The position numbers and the translations under genes are program-made. Below are positions 25,179 through 35,749 of a stretch of 64,000 nt of DNA, piece by piece. Numbering within the stretch: position 1 is the stretch's first letter; every line of letters begins with the position of its first letter. The stretch covers positions 32,063,516 to 32,127,515 of the forward strand of contig NC_057766.1 of assembly GCF_010389155.1 (NCBI RefSeq). The letters are read 5' to 3'. Below the pieces are notes generated by a model that ran no database searches, was not told where the DNA came from, and saw nothing but the letters and a program-made list of their open reading frames with translations. Origin of the DNA: Erigeron canadensis (Eukaryota > Streptophyta > Magnoliopsida > Asterales > Asteraceae).

Positions 25179-27218
25179 TCAGTGACAATAATGACCAAAC
25201 CAACAATGTTTACCATTTCCATCTTCACAATCATCCCTACTAAAGATCCACCATAACAAATTAGTAAGTGTATTCCCATCATCGTATGCAGTCAAAGTCC
25301 TAATCTTCTCAAGAGCAATCTCATTCTCATAAATACCTTCCAACGCATACACAAACCCTTTCCAGCCTTCACCAACACCCTCCCTTCCCAAAGCAGGCAA
25401 AGTCCAATTTACAAGTTGCCTCACATACTCCACATCAGAAAACAACACCTCTGTAATCGGCAACAATGGTAGCACATTTATCCCTAACCTACATTCTTTC
25501 CATTCCGCTGGAGCAAACCATAACCCACTGTCTCTTTTATTAGCCCAAAGAACACCCATCACTCTATTCTCACGTGTGAAATCTGCTGCATAAAGTGTGT
25601 CATCTTCTTTAACATGCCACCATGTTTGAGAAGCATGGATCTCCATAGAAGTGAGCAAAGACGCGACTGCAACTAAATGTGTATCTCCATACACCAATCC
25701 CATTAAAGCAGCAGAGTAATACGCATTCACAGCTTCACTTGTACTTTCTTGATTTCTTCCATCTGCGAATTCAGTCAATCCTGATGCCCATGAGTGTAAC
25801 TTCCATAAATCAAAGCATCTCAAACGAGGATACTTTGAGTTTGAATGTCCACCTCTACTCAATGTCATAAAATCCGCCATTAAAGAGTATGCTTGCGGTC
25901 TATACTTTCTTCCCCAAAAAGAATCAATCTTGGCAAGAACAGCAATTCCATATAGAAAGTAACCGATATGAAAATGATGATCATTATACACACCAAAACC
26001 AAAATCTCCACCAGAATCATTCGACCCCTGTTTGGTTATAATCCCACCCCATGATTTATCATATAAAAAGCCGTTACTACCAAAAGTTCCATCTAACCAT
26101 GGTTCAATAGTATCCTTCAAATACCTTTTAATTTTCGGGATCACATCAAGATATCCAATTTCTTCGGCTATCAATGCTAACCGAGCTGCCCTTGCTACCA
26201 ATTTCCCAAAAAAGTACGATGACGTGGTTTCTATAGCATTTGAATCCAAATCATTGACATCTTGCACAAGTGCATCAATGATTTGAGGGTATGCCTCTAG
26301 TCTGACTCCTTTAATCGAATGCCACGTTATAGAAACTGGGTCGGTTTCCAGGACCCATGAATCACCAACAACACCCACAAGCTCACCATCTATACTATTG
26401 TACTTAAAATCATCAAGAACTTTAACATCACAATCATCGTCAAGAAGACGAATATGTAGAGGGTTTGCTAACATTAACAAGTCCCCCCAACCTTTCTTCT
26501 CCCATTTATATTCAACACAAAATGGTTCAGTAAACACAGCATGACCCGAAACCGGATAACAAGTACTAAACCTATCTAGAACCGATTCGAATCTAGAATC
26601 CGAATTCGGTAATATAGCAATCCTAATAATCCCACAAAACTCATCAGATAAAATCTTGGAAACATCACGGGTCAAATTGATAGGTGAAGATGAATACAAA
26701 ATCCAAGTTTGACCATTATTAAGACTAATCTTAAACTTAGTTTTAGCTAAATTAGGAACAAAATTAAGAATTGCGTGAATAGTAGAAATAGAAAGTTTCA
26801 AATTTTGTAATACCTGACATGTTATATAAGGGCTGCCTCTAACAAGAAAGAATCTTAAGCTGGGTTTAAGGTCTAAAGTGACACTAAGATCATTAAAAGA
26901 AGATATGACATGGGTTTGGTTCGGATTCGGGTTATTTGACCCGGATATGGTGATATCCGAGCTAAAGATTTGGTATGTGAAAGATGGGTTGGAAAAGAGA
27001 GATGGGTAAGAAACAGAAAGTGATGAAAGAGATGATTTGATGAGATATGGGTGTATGTATTCTGGTTGATCGCCATTTTTGAGGACAAAGTTTTGGAAAA
27101 AAGAGTTGGTGGGGAGAGGAGATGAAAGAAGATTGGGTGAGAAGAAAGATGATGGGTCGGGTAGGACGGTGGAGTGAGTCTCCGGGAAGGTGAAAGGGCG
27201 GAATGTGTGGCGGTTCAT
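25179..27218 (-). CDS. GH81 endo-beta-1,3-glucanase, predicted leaderless copy
   Basis: An intronless 679-aa frame covers a whole glycoside hydrolase family 81 protein. GH81 enzymes cut beta-1,3-glucan (callose, or fungal and oomycete wall glucan) by inversion. The conserved Asp of NDHHFHIGY is D413, and the Glu pair of NQESTSEAVNAY is E491 and E495. The N-terminus MNRHTFRPFTFPETHS begins right at the mature-domain start and is hydrophilic. The two paralogues downstream have a hydrophobic leader there. The TATA-like site at 27271-27279 leaves no room for an upstream start. The C-terminus has an 18-residue Cys/His-rich tail (DDCEDGNGKHCWFGHYCH) that the other two lack. By eye the body is roughly three-quarters identical to the paralogues. 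Confidence 0.95.
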   Translation of the reverse strand: MNRHTFRPFTFPETHSTVLPDPSSFFSPNLLSSPLPTNSFFQNFVLKNGDQPEYIHPYLIKSSLSSLSVSYPSLFSNPSFTYQIFSSDITISGSNNPNPNQTHVISSFNDLSVTLDLKPSLRFFLVRGSPYITCQVLQNLKLSISTIHAILNFVPNLAKTKFKISLNNGQTWILYSSSPINLTRDVSKILSDEFCGIIRIAILPNSDSRFESVLDRFSTCYPVSGHAVFTEPFCVEYKWEKKGWGDLLMLANPLHIRLLDDDCDVKVLDDFKYNSIDGELVGVVGDSWVLETDPVSITWHSIKGVRLEAYPQIIDALVQDVNDLDSNAIETTSSYFFGKLVARAARLALIAEEIGYLDVIPKIKRYLKDTIEPWLDGTFGSNGFLYDKSWGGIITKQGSNDSGGDFGFGVYNDHHFHIGYFLYGIAVLAKIDSFWGRKYRPQAYSLMADFMTLSRGGHSNSKYPRLRCFDLWKLHSWASGLTEFADGRNQESTSEAVNAYYSAALMGLVYGDTHLVAVASLLTSMEIHASQTWWHVKEDDTLYAADFTRENRVMGVLWANKRDSGLWFAPAEWKECRLGINVLPLLPITEVLFSDVEYVRQLVNWTLPALGREGVGEGWKGFVYALEGIYENEIALEKIRTLTAYDDGNTLTNLLWWIFSRDDCEDGNGKHCWFGHYCH

Positions 27219-27270
27219 GGTGGTGGGCTGGTGGTTCAGGTGAGATGTAGATGGTGGTTTGGTTTTTGAG

Positions 27271-27279
27271 GTTTTTATA
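27271..27279 (-). promoter_or_regulatory. TATA box of the first GH81 gene
   Basis: On the minus strand TATAAAAAC lies about 55 bp upstream of the ATG at 27218. This supports that ATG as the first possible start and implies a very short 5' UTR. Confidence 0.6.
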
Positions 27280-27828
27280 AGGTTTTTGTTAAGTGTTGGT
27301 TAAGGAATTTGATGATGATGGTTTTTTGACTTTTTCTGAGAACTTTCTTCTTCAAACAGTGTATATGATTGTGTTAAGTTTCTTCATAAAAAGATTGTAA
27401 ATTGTAAAAAGAAAATTTGAAATTTCTTCTATAGTTCTATTCATGTTTCTTTGACGTGTTTATTATGGTTTGAAGCTTGAAAATTGTACATTTGCTTTGC
27501 TAACGAGAAAATGAGATCACCAATTAGTCATGAGTCATGACAAGGTGCAAAGTGCAACCATACCACTAAGTAATTTTTTCATTTTGTAATATATGCAACT
27601 ACTCAACTAATTTTATTTGCTCGTATGTAATAACAAAGTTTTATATTTATGTATTGCAAAACTTGATTTAGCAAGTTTTTAACCTCTTTATTTACAAAAA
27701 GTGATAACAAAAATGATATACGTGTTACTTCGACCAATCACAATTCATGTTATTGCTAGTGACAATCAAGACACTGACAAATGATGGTCAGGATCTTGCC
27801 CACAATAATATGATCTTACAACTTATTA

Positions 27829-28203
27829 CGGTGTTTGGTTGATAGGTATGAAAATTGAGGTAATAATTTTACATTCCATTGAACATGTTTGATTTTTTAT
27901 GGTCCAAACATAGATGAAAACATGAAATTATTATTTGAGATGATTGAAATAATTTCAATGTTTTATAAATATTGATTGTAATTAATGACCGCTCTTGAGT
28001 TTGAGAGTCGGTATGTTGTAAATAAAATTTACTTTTCAATAAAAAAAAAAGTTTAATGGAGTGGATTTGAAAACTGAAAATTAAACCCATCAATTTATAC
28101 ATGTTTAACACTCATCAAAGGGGATGAATTTAAATACACATTCTCAATTCTTATTCAAATTCATATCTATAGCGATCCTTATTTTCAAACCAAATACCCC
28201 TTT
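27829..28203. mobile_element. Candidate PIF/Harbinger (Tourist-like) MITE
   Basis: The left end CGGTGTTTGGTTGATAGG and the reverse complement of the right end, AAAGGGGTATTTGGTTTG, share GGTRTTTGGTT. TTA and TAA trinucleotides flank the ends at 27826-27828 and 28204-28206, as in this superfamily. The element is about 375 bp, AT-rich and non-coding. The ends are decayed, so the call is moderate. Confidence 0.55.
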
Positions 28204-29481
28204 TAACTCTACTATTTTAATCGAGAATATACATGCGATTTAGAAGAAAAAAACATTGTTGACATGCAGCCTATAATGATTGGTTAAGATTGATAAAAAG
28301 TTAGGTTATACGAGTACTTATATTATATAGATATATTTATGAACAAAAGAGAAGTCAACGAAAATTATCAAATGCCGGTTTAAAAAAACAACTAAAATTG
28401 TATGACATTCATAAATGTTCATCTGTTATTTTATTATTATTATAAATCATTACTCGATATTAAACGAGAACAATATTAATGACTTTCAAAGTTATAGATC
28501 TATCTATTATATTAATAAAAAAAAATTATAATGATATAAGATTATTTAAAAGTTGTATTATCACACATCCTTTTAATTTAATTATGACATCATTATATTT
28601 TTTTATTTAAAATTCAAAATATCTTTTAAAAAAAAAATATGTATCATTAATATAAATTTTTATTAAATGTCTACATTATTATGTAAAATTTTAATCAGCC
28701 TATTTTTTCGTTATAATAGACCGAACACTGCGATGCTTTTTTTTTCAGATAACGTTTTTGTTTTTGTTTTTGCCAACTGAATGTGTTTTAATGTGTGTCC
28801 ACAACTATACAACTGTTGTTTCCGTTTAGTTTTGTTTTTTGTTTAATAATTTATCACAACTTTTCAACTTGATATGACAACATATTTTAAAACTATCCGA
28901 TATCATTTGGTTTATTTGCAAAACGTTTATTAGTTAACCCGGGTTGATTAGCTAGTAGTCATAATATTATAGCATTCTTGGTTGTTTATAGGTAATATAT
29001 TAGGTGAATGAGTTGATACAGATTTTTACTAACTTTTAACGGGTTAAAACTTTTGGTGTTATATGCATCATATTTTAGATCAATGAGCAATTTTATATCA
29101 ATACCATATACGTATCGTTTTGAATTTGTGACTTTTAAATCGATTTGAACTTATTGGAAGGTGTAGACTTTTTCGCACATCATTTTCCCTTTTTAGCTTT
29201 TCGTCAATGTATTAAAAGGGTTCAAACTATTATCATTGAATGCATTAAAATGATGTAAAAACATGATGCAATACTATTCAAACTACTCGTGTTATTTTGC
29301 ATAAAATATGTCTCTGTACTATGTCATAATGCTAAAATCATCACTTGTTTCGATTCAAATCCAAATTTTTTTTAAAAAACAAACAGTTCCATCTCTTCTT
29401 AAACCACTTGGACAAAAAGGCAAAAAGCTAAATGAAAATATCCGCCATTGACTATTGACCTCTTACTCATTTTGGTATCTA

Positions 29482-29489
29482 TATATATA
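29482..29489 (+). promoter_or_regulatory. TATA box of GH81 gene 2
   Basis: TATATATA lies about 50 bp before the ATG at 29533. It is preserved at the same spacing in the duplicate gene (43452-43459). Confidence 0.6.
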
Positions 29490-29532
29490 CCATCATTCTT
29501 CATGCTAATTTATTCCTCACCAAGTCTTAAAA

Positions 29533-31593
29533 ATGCTAATTTTATGGTCTTATTTGTTTCTTTTCACATTTGGATACAACTCCCCTGTACCCTCTCTAGC
29601 TCAGCCTACCACCACCATCACCACCGGCAGCCCATTCACTTTTCCAGCGGCCCGGTCCACTGTCTTACCCGACCCGTCAACATACTTCTCTTCCAACCTC
29701 CTTTCATCTCCTCTCCCCACTAACACATTCTTCCAAAACTTTGTTCTCAACAATGGCAGTCAACCAGAATACATACACCCATATCTCATTCAATCATCAT
29801 TTTCATCACTTTCTGTTTCTTACCCATTTATCTTCTCCAACTCTTCTTTCACATCCCAAATCTTTAGCCCGGATTTCACCATATCCGGGTTAAATAACCC
29901 GAATCCGAACCAAACCCATGTCATATCTTCCTTTGATGACCTTAGTGTCACTTTAGACATTAAACCCAGCTTAAGATTCTTTCTTGTTAGAGGCAGCCCA
30001 TTCTTAACATGTCAGGTATTACAAAGTTTGAAACTTTCCATTTCAACTATTCATAAAGTTGTTAACTTTGTTCCTAATTCATCAAAAACTAGATTTAAGA
30101 TTAATCTTGATAATGGTCAAACATGGATTTTGTATGCATCTTCACCTATAACTTTGTCCCATGATGTTTCCAAGATTTTTTCAAAAGAATATAGTGGTGT
30201 AATAAGACTTGCTGTATTGCCTAACTCGAATTCTAAATATGAATCGGTTCTTGATAAGTTTAGTACTCGTTATCCTGTTTCGGGTCGTGCTGTGTTTAGT
30301 AAACCATCTTCTGTTGAATACAAATGGGAGAAGAAAGGGAGTGGTGATTTTTTAATGTTAGCAAACCCTTTACATATTCGTCTTCTTGACGACGATAGTG
30401 ATATTAAGATTCTTGATGATTTCAAGTACAATAGTATAGATGGTGAGCTTGTTGGTGTTGTTGGTGATTCATGGGTCTTGAAAACAGATTTGGTTCCTAT
30501 AACGTGGCATTCGATAAAAGGCGTTAAACAAGAGTCATACCCTGAAATTATCAAGGCACTTATGCAAGATGTGAAGGAATTGAATTCAAGTAACATATCT
30601 ACTACATCATCATACTTTTTTGGGAAATTGGTAGCAAGGGGAGCTAGGTTAGCATTGATAGCTGAAGAGATTGGTTATCTTAATGTGATGCCGAAAATTA
30701 AAACTTTCTTGAAAGGTACTATTGAGCCATGGTTAAATGGTACATTTGATGGTAACGCGTTTTTGTATGATAAATCATGGCGTGGACTTATAACTAGAGC
30801 AGGGTCTAATGATACTACAGGAGATTTTGGTTTTGGGATCTACAATGATCACCATTTTCATATCGGTTACTATCTTTATGGAATTGCTGTCCTTGCTAAG
30901 ATAGATCCTGATTGGGGAAGAAAGTATAGACCTCAAGCATACTCTTTGATGCTAGATTTCATGACATTGGATAAAGGTCCAGATTTGAAGTATACCCGTT
31001 TAAGAAACTTTGATTCGTGGAAGCTACACTCATGGGCTGCAGGATTGACAGAATTTGAAAATGGAAGGAATCAAGAAAGTACAAGTGAAGCTGTGAACGC
31101 GTATTACTCTGCTGCTTTAATGGGGTTAGCTTATGAAGATAAACGTCTAGTTACACTTGCAACGTTGCTTACCACGGTTGAAATTCATGCTGCACAAACA
31201 TGGTGGCATGTTAAAGAAGACAGTAAACTCTATGGTGCAGATTTCACTCGTGAGAATAGAGTCGTGGGAATTCTTTGGGCTAACAAAAGAGATAGTATCC
31301 TATGGTTTGCCCCAGCCGATCAGAGAGAGTTTAGGCTCGGAATTCAGCTACTCCCTATTACACCGATCGCAGAAGTCTTATTTTCGGATGTGGAGTATGT
31401 AAAACAGCTTGTAGATTGGACTTTGCCTTCTTTGAAAAGAAAAGGTGTTGGTGAAGGATGGAAAGGATTTGTGTATGCATTGGAAGGTATTTATGAGAAC
31501 AATATTGCTCTCAAGAAAATCAGAAAGTTAACTGGACATGATGATGGGAATTCACTAAGTAATATGTTATGGTGGATCTTTAGCAGGGGATGA
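29533..31593 (+). CDS. GH81 endo-beta-1,3-glucanase, secreted copy A
   Basis: This intronless 686-aa frame starts with a cleavable-type signal peptide (MLILWSYLFLFTFGY, small residues near position 23), so secretion to the apoplast is expected. The full GH81 domain follows. The Asp of NDHHFHIGY is D439 and the Glu pair of NQESTSEAVNAY is E515 and E519. The frame ends MLWWIFSRG, without the tail of the leaderless paralogue. It differs from the copy at 43503 by about 20 substitutions plus a two-residue indel in the DDDSDIK region, roughly 97% identity by eye. The substrate could be endogenous callose or a pathogen wall glucan; the sequence does not decide. Confidence 0.96.
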   Translation: MLILWSYLFLFTFGYNSPVPSLAQPTTTITTGSPFTFPAARSTVLPDPSTYFSSNLLSSPLPTNTFFQNFVLNNGSQPEYIHPYLIQSSFSSLSVSYPFIFSNSSFTSQIFSPDFTISGLNNPNPNQTHVISSFDDLSVTLDIKPSLRFFLVRGSPFLTCQVLQSLKLSISTIHKVVNFVPNSSKTRFKINLDNGQTWILYASSPITLSHDVSKIFSKEYSGVIRLAVLPNSNSKYESVLDKFSTRYPVSGRAVFSKPSSVEYKWEKKGSGDFLMLANPLHIRLLDDDSDIKILDDFKYNSIDGELVGVVGDSWVLKTDLVPITWHSIKGVKQESYPEIIKALMQDVKELNSSNISTTSSYFFGKLVARGARLALIAEEIGYLNVMPKIKTFLKGTIEPWLNGTFDGNAFLYDKSWRGLITRAGSNDTTGDFGFGIYNDHHFHIGYYLYGIAVLAKIDPDWGRKYRPQAYSLMLDFMTLDKGPDLKYTRLRNFDSWKLHSWAAGLTEFENGRNQESTSEAVNAYYSAALMGLAYEDKRLVTLATLLTTVEIHAAQTWWHVKEDSKLYGADFTRENRVVGILWANKRDSILWFAPADQREFRLGIQLLPITPIAEVLFSDVEYVKQLVDWTLPSLKRKGVGEGWKGFVYALEGIYENNIALKKIRKLTGHDDGNSLSNMLWWIFSRG

Positions 31594-32011
31594 TGATAAA
31601 CATTTCTTGGTTTAGGTCTTATGTTGTCACTTTACAATTGATTTTTTGAAACATTTGTGTTGATTTTGTTCTGTTTTTTGGATTTGTTAGTTTGAAGTTG
31701 TTATTGGGAATAGCATGTTTGTAGGGCCATTGTTCTGAATTCTACATTCCTGCCATATGATTGGTGGGTCTGTGGTGTGTTTGTATTCATGTTTTTTTGA
31801 GTTAATATATACAAGTCGTTGCATATTAATGAGAAGGAAAAAAAAGTATTGACAAAATAAAACGTGTGAAGACAAAAAAAGACTATTAATTTAGAAGTTG
31901 TAGATCTAACTAACATGTTGAAAAATTCCATCTCAAATTCTCAACATTTTGTACTTTAGTAACCTTTTTACAACTTATATTAAATGGATAAACCATCCCA
32001 TTATCATTCTT

Positions 32012-32450
32012 TGTTGAATTATCAAACTAATCTTGTGTTTAGTGTTATTACAAAATGCTTTAATATGTTGCATAAGTGTTTATTGCAGGTATTATATTGA
32101 AGGACCAGTTCTGGACATTTATCAGTTTGGCAGACTTAAGTTGAAGAAAAAAAGGTTGCAAGGACTAAAGTGAGTAAAGGAGAAGTGCAAGGTGTTTTAT
32201 GGAAATATCGAGGCCTGTATAAAGATCTAAACAACAACCATTAGGTGTGGTTGGTGTGGCTGCTGCTCATTCGTTTCTCCCTCGAGATATCATCTTGATC
32301 AAATATATAATATGTTCTTATTTTCTGTATTGAAACTAAACAATTGTTGTTTAGATTATTCTGGTCTGTATCAAACTCTATAAATATTAATAATAAAAGC
32401 ACCACCAATCGGGCCGACTACGATTGGGTATAAATTCGTTGTTACCAAAA
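32012..32450. other. Sequence of unknown class present only in block copy A
   Basis: Block copy B passes directly from a segment matching cattatcattctt to one matching accaaaatgtctta, while copy A has about 430 bp in between. The extra DNA begins TGTTGAATTATC, which could be an LTR end, but I found no matching CA end or clear target duplication. It is an insertion in A or a deletion in B; its type is not determined. Confidence 0.55.
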
Positions 32451-32774
32451 TGTCTTACGGCTTATATAAGAGAAATTAAATTATGTAGTACTATAGCCAA
32501 AATTTATATGGTTTCGAAATGCTTATTACTTGGTATCTTTGAAAGAGCGAAAAATTAAAATAAAATGGCAACGTACAAGCCTCTTAATCAGTGGTGGTTC
32601 ATGATGGTAGTGGTGTGACAGCGATACTTTGTTGGGAGTGTCCGAAACTACACACATGGATAGATGTGTTGAATCCTAGCTTGAAAGAAAGGGAAATTAT
32701 TTTTTAGAAAAATAACATGTATACTCGAAGAGTGCATACTCCATGCCGTGAGGGCCGATGAATGTCCTTTGATT

Positions 32775-33430
32775 TTCTTTTTATTTATTTTTTTGAAAAG
32801 TGAACTTCTATTAATAGTTTAATACTCACCCCGCTAAAACACCAACGGTATAAATTGCAAAGATTTACAAAAGCTTAAAATTACTCCAATCAATCCAAGA
32901 AAGGCTATATGATGTTTAGTTCCATTTCGGGTAGTGATGTTTAGTTCCATTTCCATACCATAAGTACTCCAAGGATTTGATATTTTGGATAATCCCCTGC
33001 TAGTTGTTGATGGCATTACGAAATTTGATCTCAGATTCTAATCTTTCAAATGCTCCAACAGCTAACCATGATAATGCTAATTTTGATGGCAACTTTCTCA
33101 ACCTCGCTCTTTCTTTGATGTTCATGAAATACCAGGAGGTCTTTTATGTTGAAGGACATAGAAAGAAGACATGTTACACCAGTAGTCACAAATAAACTGC
33201 CAAATCTTTGCACTCGTGCCACATTTACAAAATAAATGTTCAACCGTTTCCATTGCTTCCCGGCAGAACACACATGAAGTATTCTGAACCAAACACTTAC
33301 GACCTTATAACGTATCTTTAGTGCAACCATGGTATGAATTATATATGTCCATCACCGCCCTCGACATATTGCATTTTCTTGGAACCCATGCATTTACACC
33401 AGTTGAACACATACCTGGTGCTGAAATCTT
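32775..33430 (-). pseudogene. 5'-truncated LINE with reverse-transcriptase zinc-binding remnant
   Basis: On the minus strand, about 33090-33400 still reads AWVPRKCNMSRAVMDIYN, then after a stop CVFCREAMETVEHLFCKCG and KIWQFICDYW. This is the zinc-binding domain found at the end of plant LINE polymerases. Later stops and a frame break make it non-functional. An A-rich tail appears as ttctttttatttattttttt at the low-coordinate end. The insert is flanked by the perfect 12-bp duplication tgtcctttgatt (32763-32774 and 33431-33442). The duplicate block has the unoccupied site at 46595-46606. Confidence 0.88.
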
Positions 33431-33466
33431 TGTCCTTTGATTAAATAACAAGTCTGTATACATATA

Positions 33467-35749
33467 CTTTTACCTATATGCTGAAAACTAACCTATGTTT
33501 TACAACCTCATATGCATAATGCATGTACAGCCAGTGTCTTTACTTCTACACTTATATATACACACACATCTATATCTTTCTCTCTTTTCCGATGACCCCT
33601 TGCTTCCGACGACCATTTATTGTTGTAGTATTGCGTTCTAACATGCATCTAGTTAGGCAGTTTTGTTAGCCGTTTAAAAACAATAACTAGTTGGTTTGCG
33701 TCTGCGCTTGCGACGAGAATAACTTTTATTTAAAGCAAGCACAACTTCCTTTGTAAATCATCAATCGAATACATTGGTGGATCCAGTGTGAATTAGGGGG
33801 TCCTAGGAACTCTTCCATCTAGCCCGTAAAATATCAATAAAGATATATTCCATCTTTGTTACAAATATCTTTTTTTAGATATTTACTAAAGTAAAAAAAT
33901 GGTTGCTTTTATTTTATCTATGTTATTTTTTTATTTTTTTTAAAAAGTGTGGATCATTTGCTCGCAACAAAAGATCTAACTTACGTTGTCTTAACCGGGA
34001 GCCCCTTATCTTCAATACTTAGTGGGGGGAGAAATTCCCAACCAAACCGTCCGAAGGCACGACATTTAATTGGGATAAAACTCTGCTCGGGCCCCTCTGC
34101 AGAACTCAACCCTGCTTCACTTGAGGACTTTACTGTGAAATTCTTTTTAAATATCTTTCTCATGTCTTGAACTCGAGACTACTAGTATATAAAGTTGGTG
34201 TTCAACCATTCTTTTTTTTTTTTTTGTGGAAACTGGACAGTGCAAAAGCTGTTGGTATAATTCGGGCTAAGGATCAAAATAAGAATGATGTTTTACTTGT
34301 ACGCCAATGTTTGTTACTATGGATGTTTTAGTTTAATCTTAGTCGTACTTGTGACATTGTTTATACATAGTTATAGCATTGTGTATAATTCAGGCTCATG
34401 ATCATACGAATAATCAACTTTTAATGGTATATCAATGTATACTACTACTACATAACCTGGTGAAGCGGAGATAACCAAAAAATTTAGGCCCAAGCAAATT
34501 TTTTTAACTGGAAATAAACAAATATATTTTGCATTGCCATACAAAAGAAACACTACAGCAAAGTAGCAAACAGTAGCATTCTGCCTCAAATCAAAGTACC
34601 CAAACTCCAAAGTACAAACACATCTAAATTGCGCTTACAGGTCATCTCATTACATACTCATGAGAAGCTCTTAAACAAACTACATACGAAAAGGGTAGAG
34701 AAAAAGATCTAAAGTCTTACCACAGGACGCTTGAAGATGCTAGGAACCGTGAAAATCACATGTCCAGATATTAGATATACGAGCAGCAAGCAATAAAAGC
34801 TACATATGAAATATGATTGTAAAATTTAGTAACAGCCCCTGTCCGAATTAAAATTTGCATTTCCATTATGCTTTTCACAACCTCATTTTCATTGTCATAA
34901 AAAAACTGAAGTAAAGAAACAAACTTTATGAATAAAAGATACACTGCAAATCATGTTTTGAATCGTGTTTGATCTCAAATGGGCAGGTATATTAATCATC
35001 ACAATCAACTGACATATGATGCGCATATGCGCTCAGCCGCTCACATACACACACTAACAAAACCCAACCCTAAAACAATAGAATCATAAAAGAAAAAATA
35101 TACAAATTAATGTTATGTGCTTCTCATTCACTTTAAGAAGAATAAAGAAAGGAAGAGGATTCGAGTCTTGGCCCTTGATTCCCCTCTCATAAAAAAAATA
35201 TATATATGTACATATATACATGAATATTTAATCCACCACATCTTTATAAAAACCATATTAGCATTCAACTATTGGAAAAGAAAGAAAAAGAAGCAAATGA
35301 ATGATACCTCAAGAGCTTGTAAAATAAGGTCAAATCCTTTTTCTTGCTATAAACCCCCCAAAGGATTTAGGACTCAACAACAATTTCTACTTGGGTGATG
35401 AAAGCATACATGGACTGATGGACGAATCGGTATTCAGATTCCACCGGCAAACAGAATAACAATAACCACATCACCCGATCTAGTTGGGATAAATCTCATA
35501 TTCACTCCCAGATATTTTGCCATAGTGCATATATAGTGCAACCATAATAGATAAAACATCATGGCAACATAGTCAAATTTTTACAAAAGTTGGCTAGACA
35601 AGACTAAATAGTTCATGGTAGACACAAAAGTTACAGTAAATAAAGTGGCCTCATGGGCAGACAACTACTTGAAACTAAGAGTAGCTACTCATAATTAATT
35701 GAAACCATAATAGTGCTCCAATCCAGTGATCAGTATTATAAGCAGTCAG
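33467..35749. other. Region between block copy A and the START gene
   Basis: This probably includes a long 3' UTR of the START gene, which reads leftward into it. Motifs on the minus strand near 34720 (CGTCCTGTG|GTAAGA) and 35307 (GCTCTTGAG|GTATCA) look like donor sites, so 3'-UTR introns are possible. No other coding exon is supportable. Confidence 0.4.

Larger units (their letters stand above)
27219..29116. other. Divergent promoter region between two GH81 genes
   Basis: The first two GH81 genes are head to head here. The stretch is AT-rich with no exon found. It holds a Tourist-like MITE candidate at 27829-28203. The duplicated block that contains the second GH81 gene begins at about 29117. 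Confidence 0.55.
29117..33466 (+). repeat. Duplicated block, copy A (with GH81 gene 2)
   Basis: This block aligns with 42658-46632, starting at a shared tttgaatttg...gacttttaa segment and ending at a shared aataacaagtctgtatacat segment. It includes about 400 bp of upstream sequence, the whole GH81 gene and a downstream flank. Copy A alone carries extra sequence at about 32012-32450 and a LINE fragment at 32775-33430. Confidence 0.85.
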
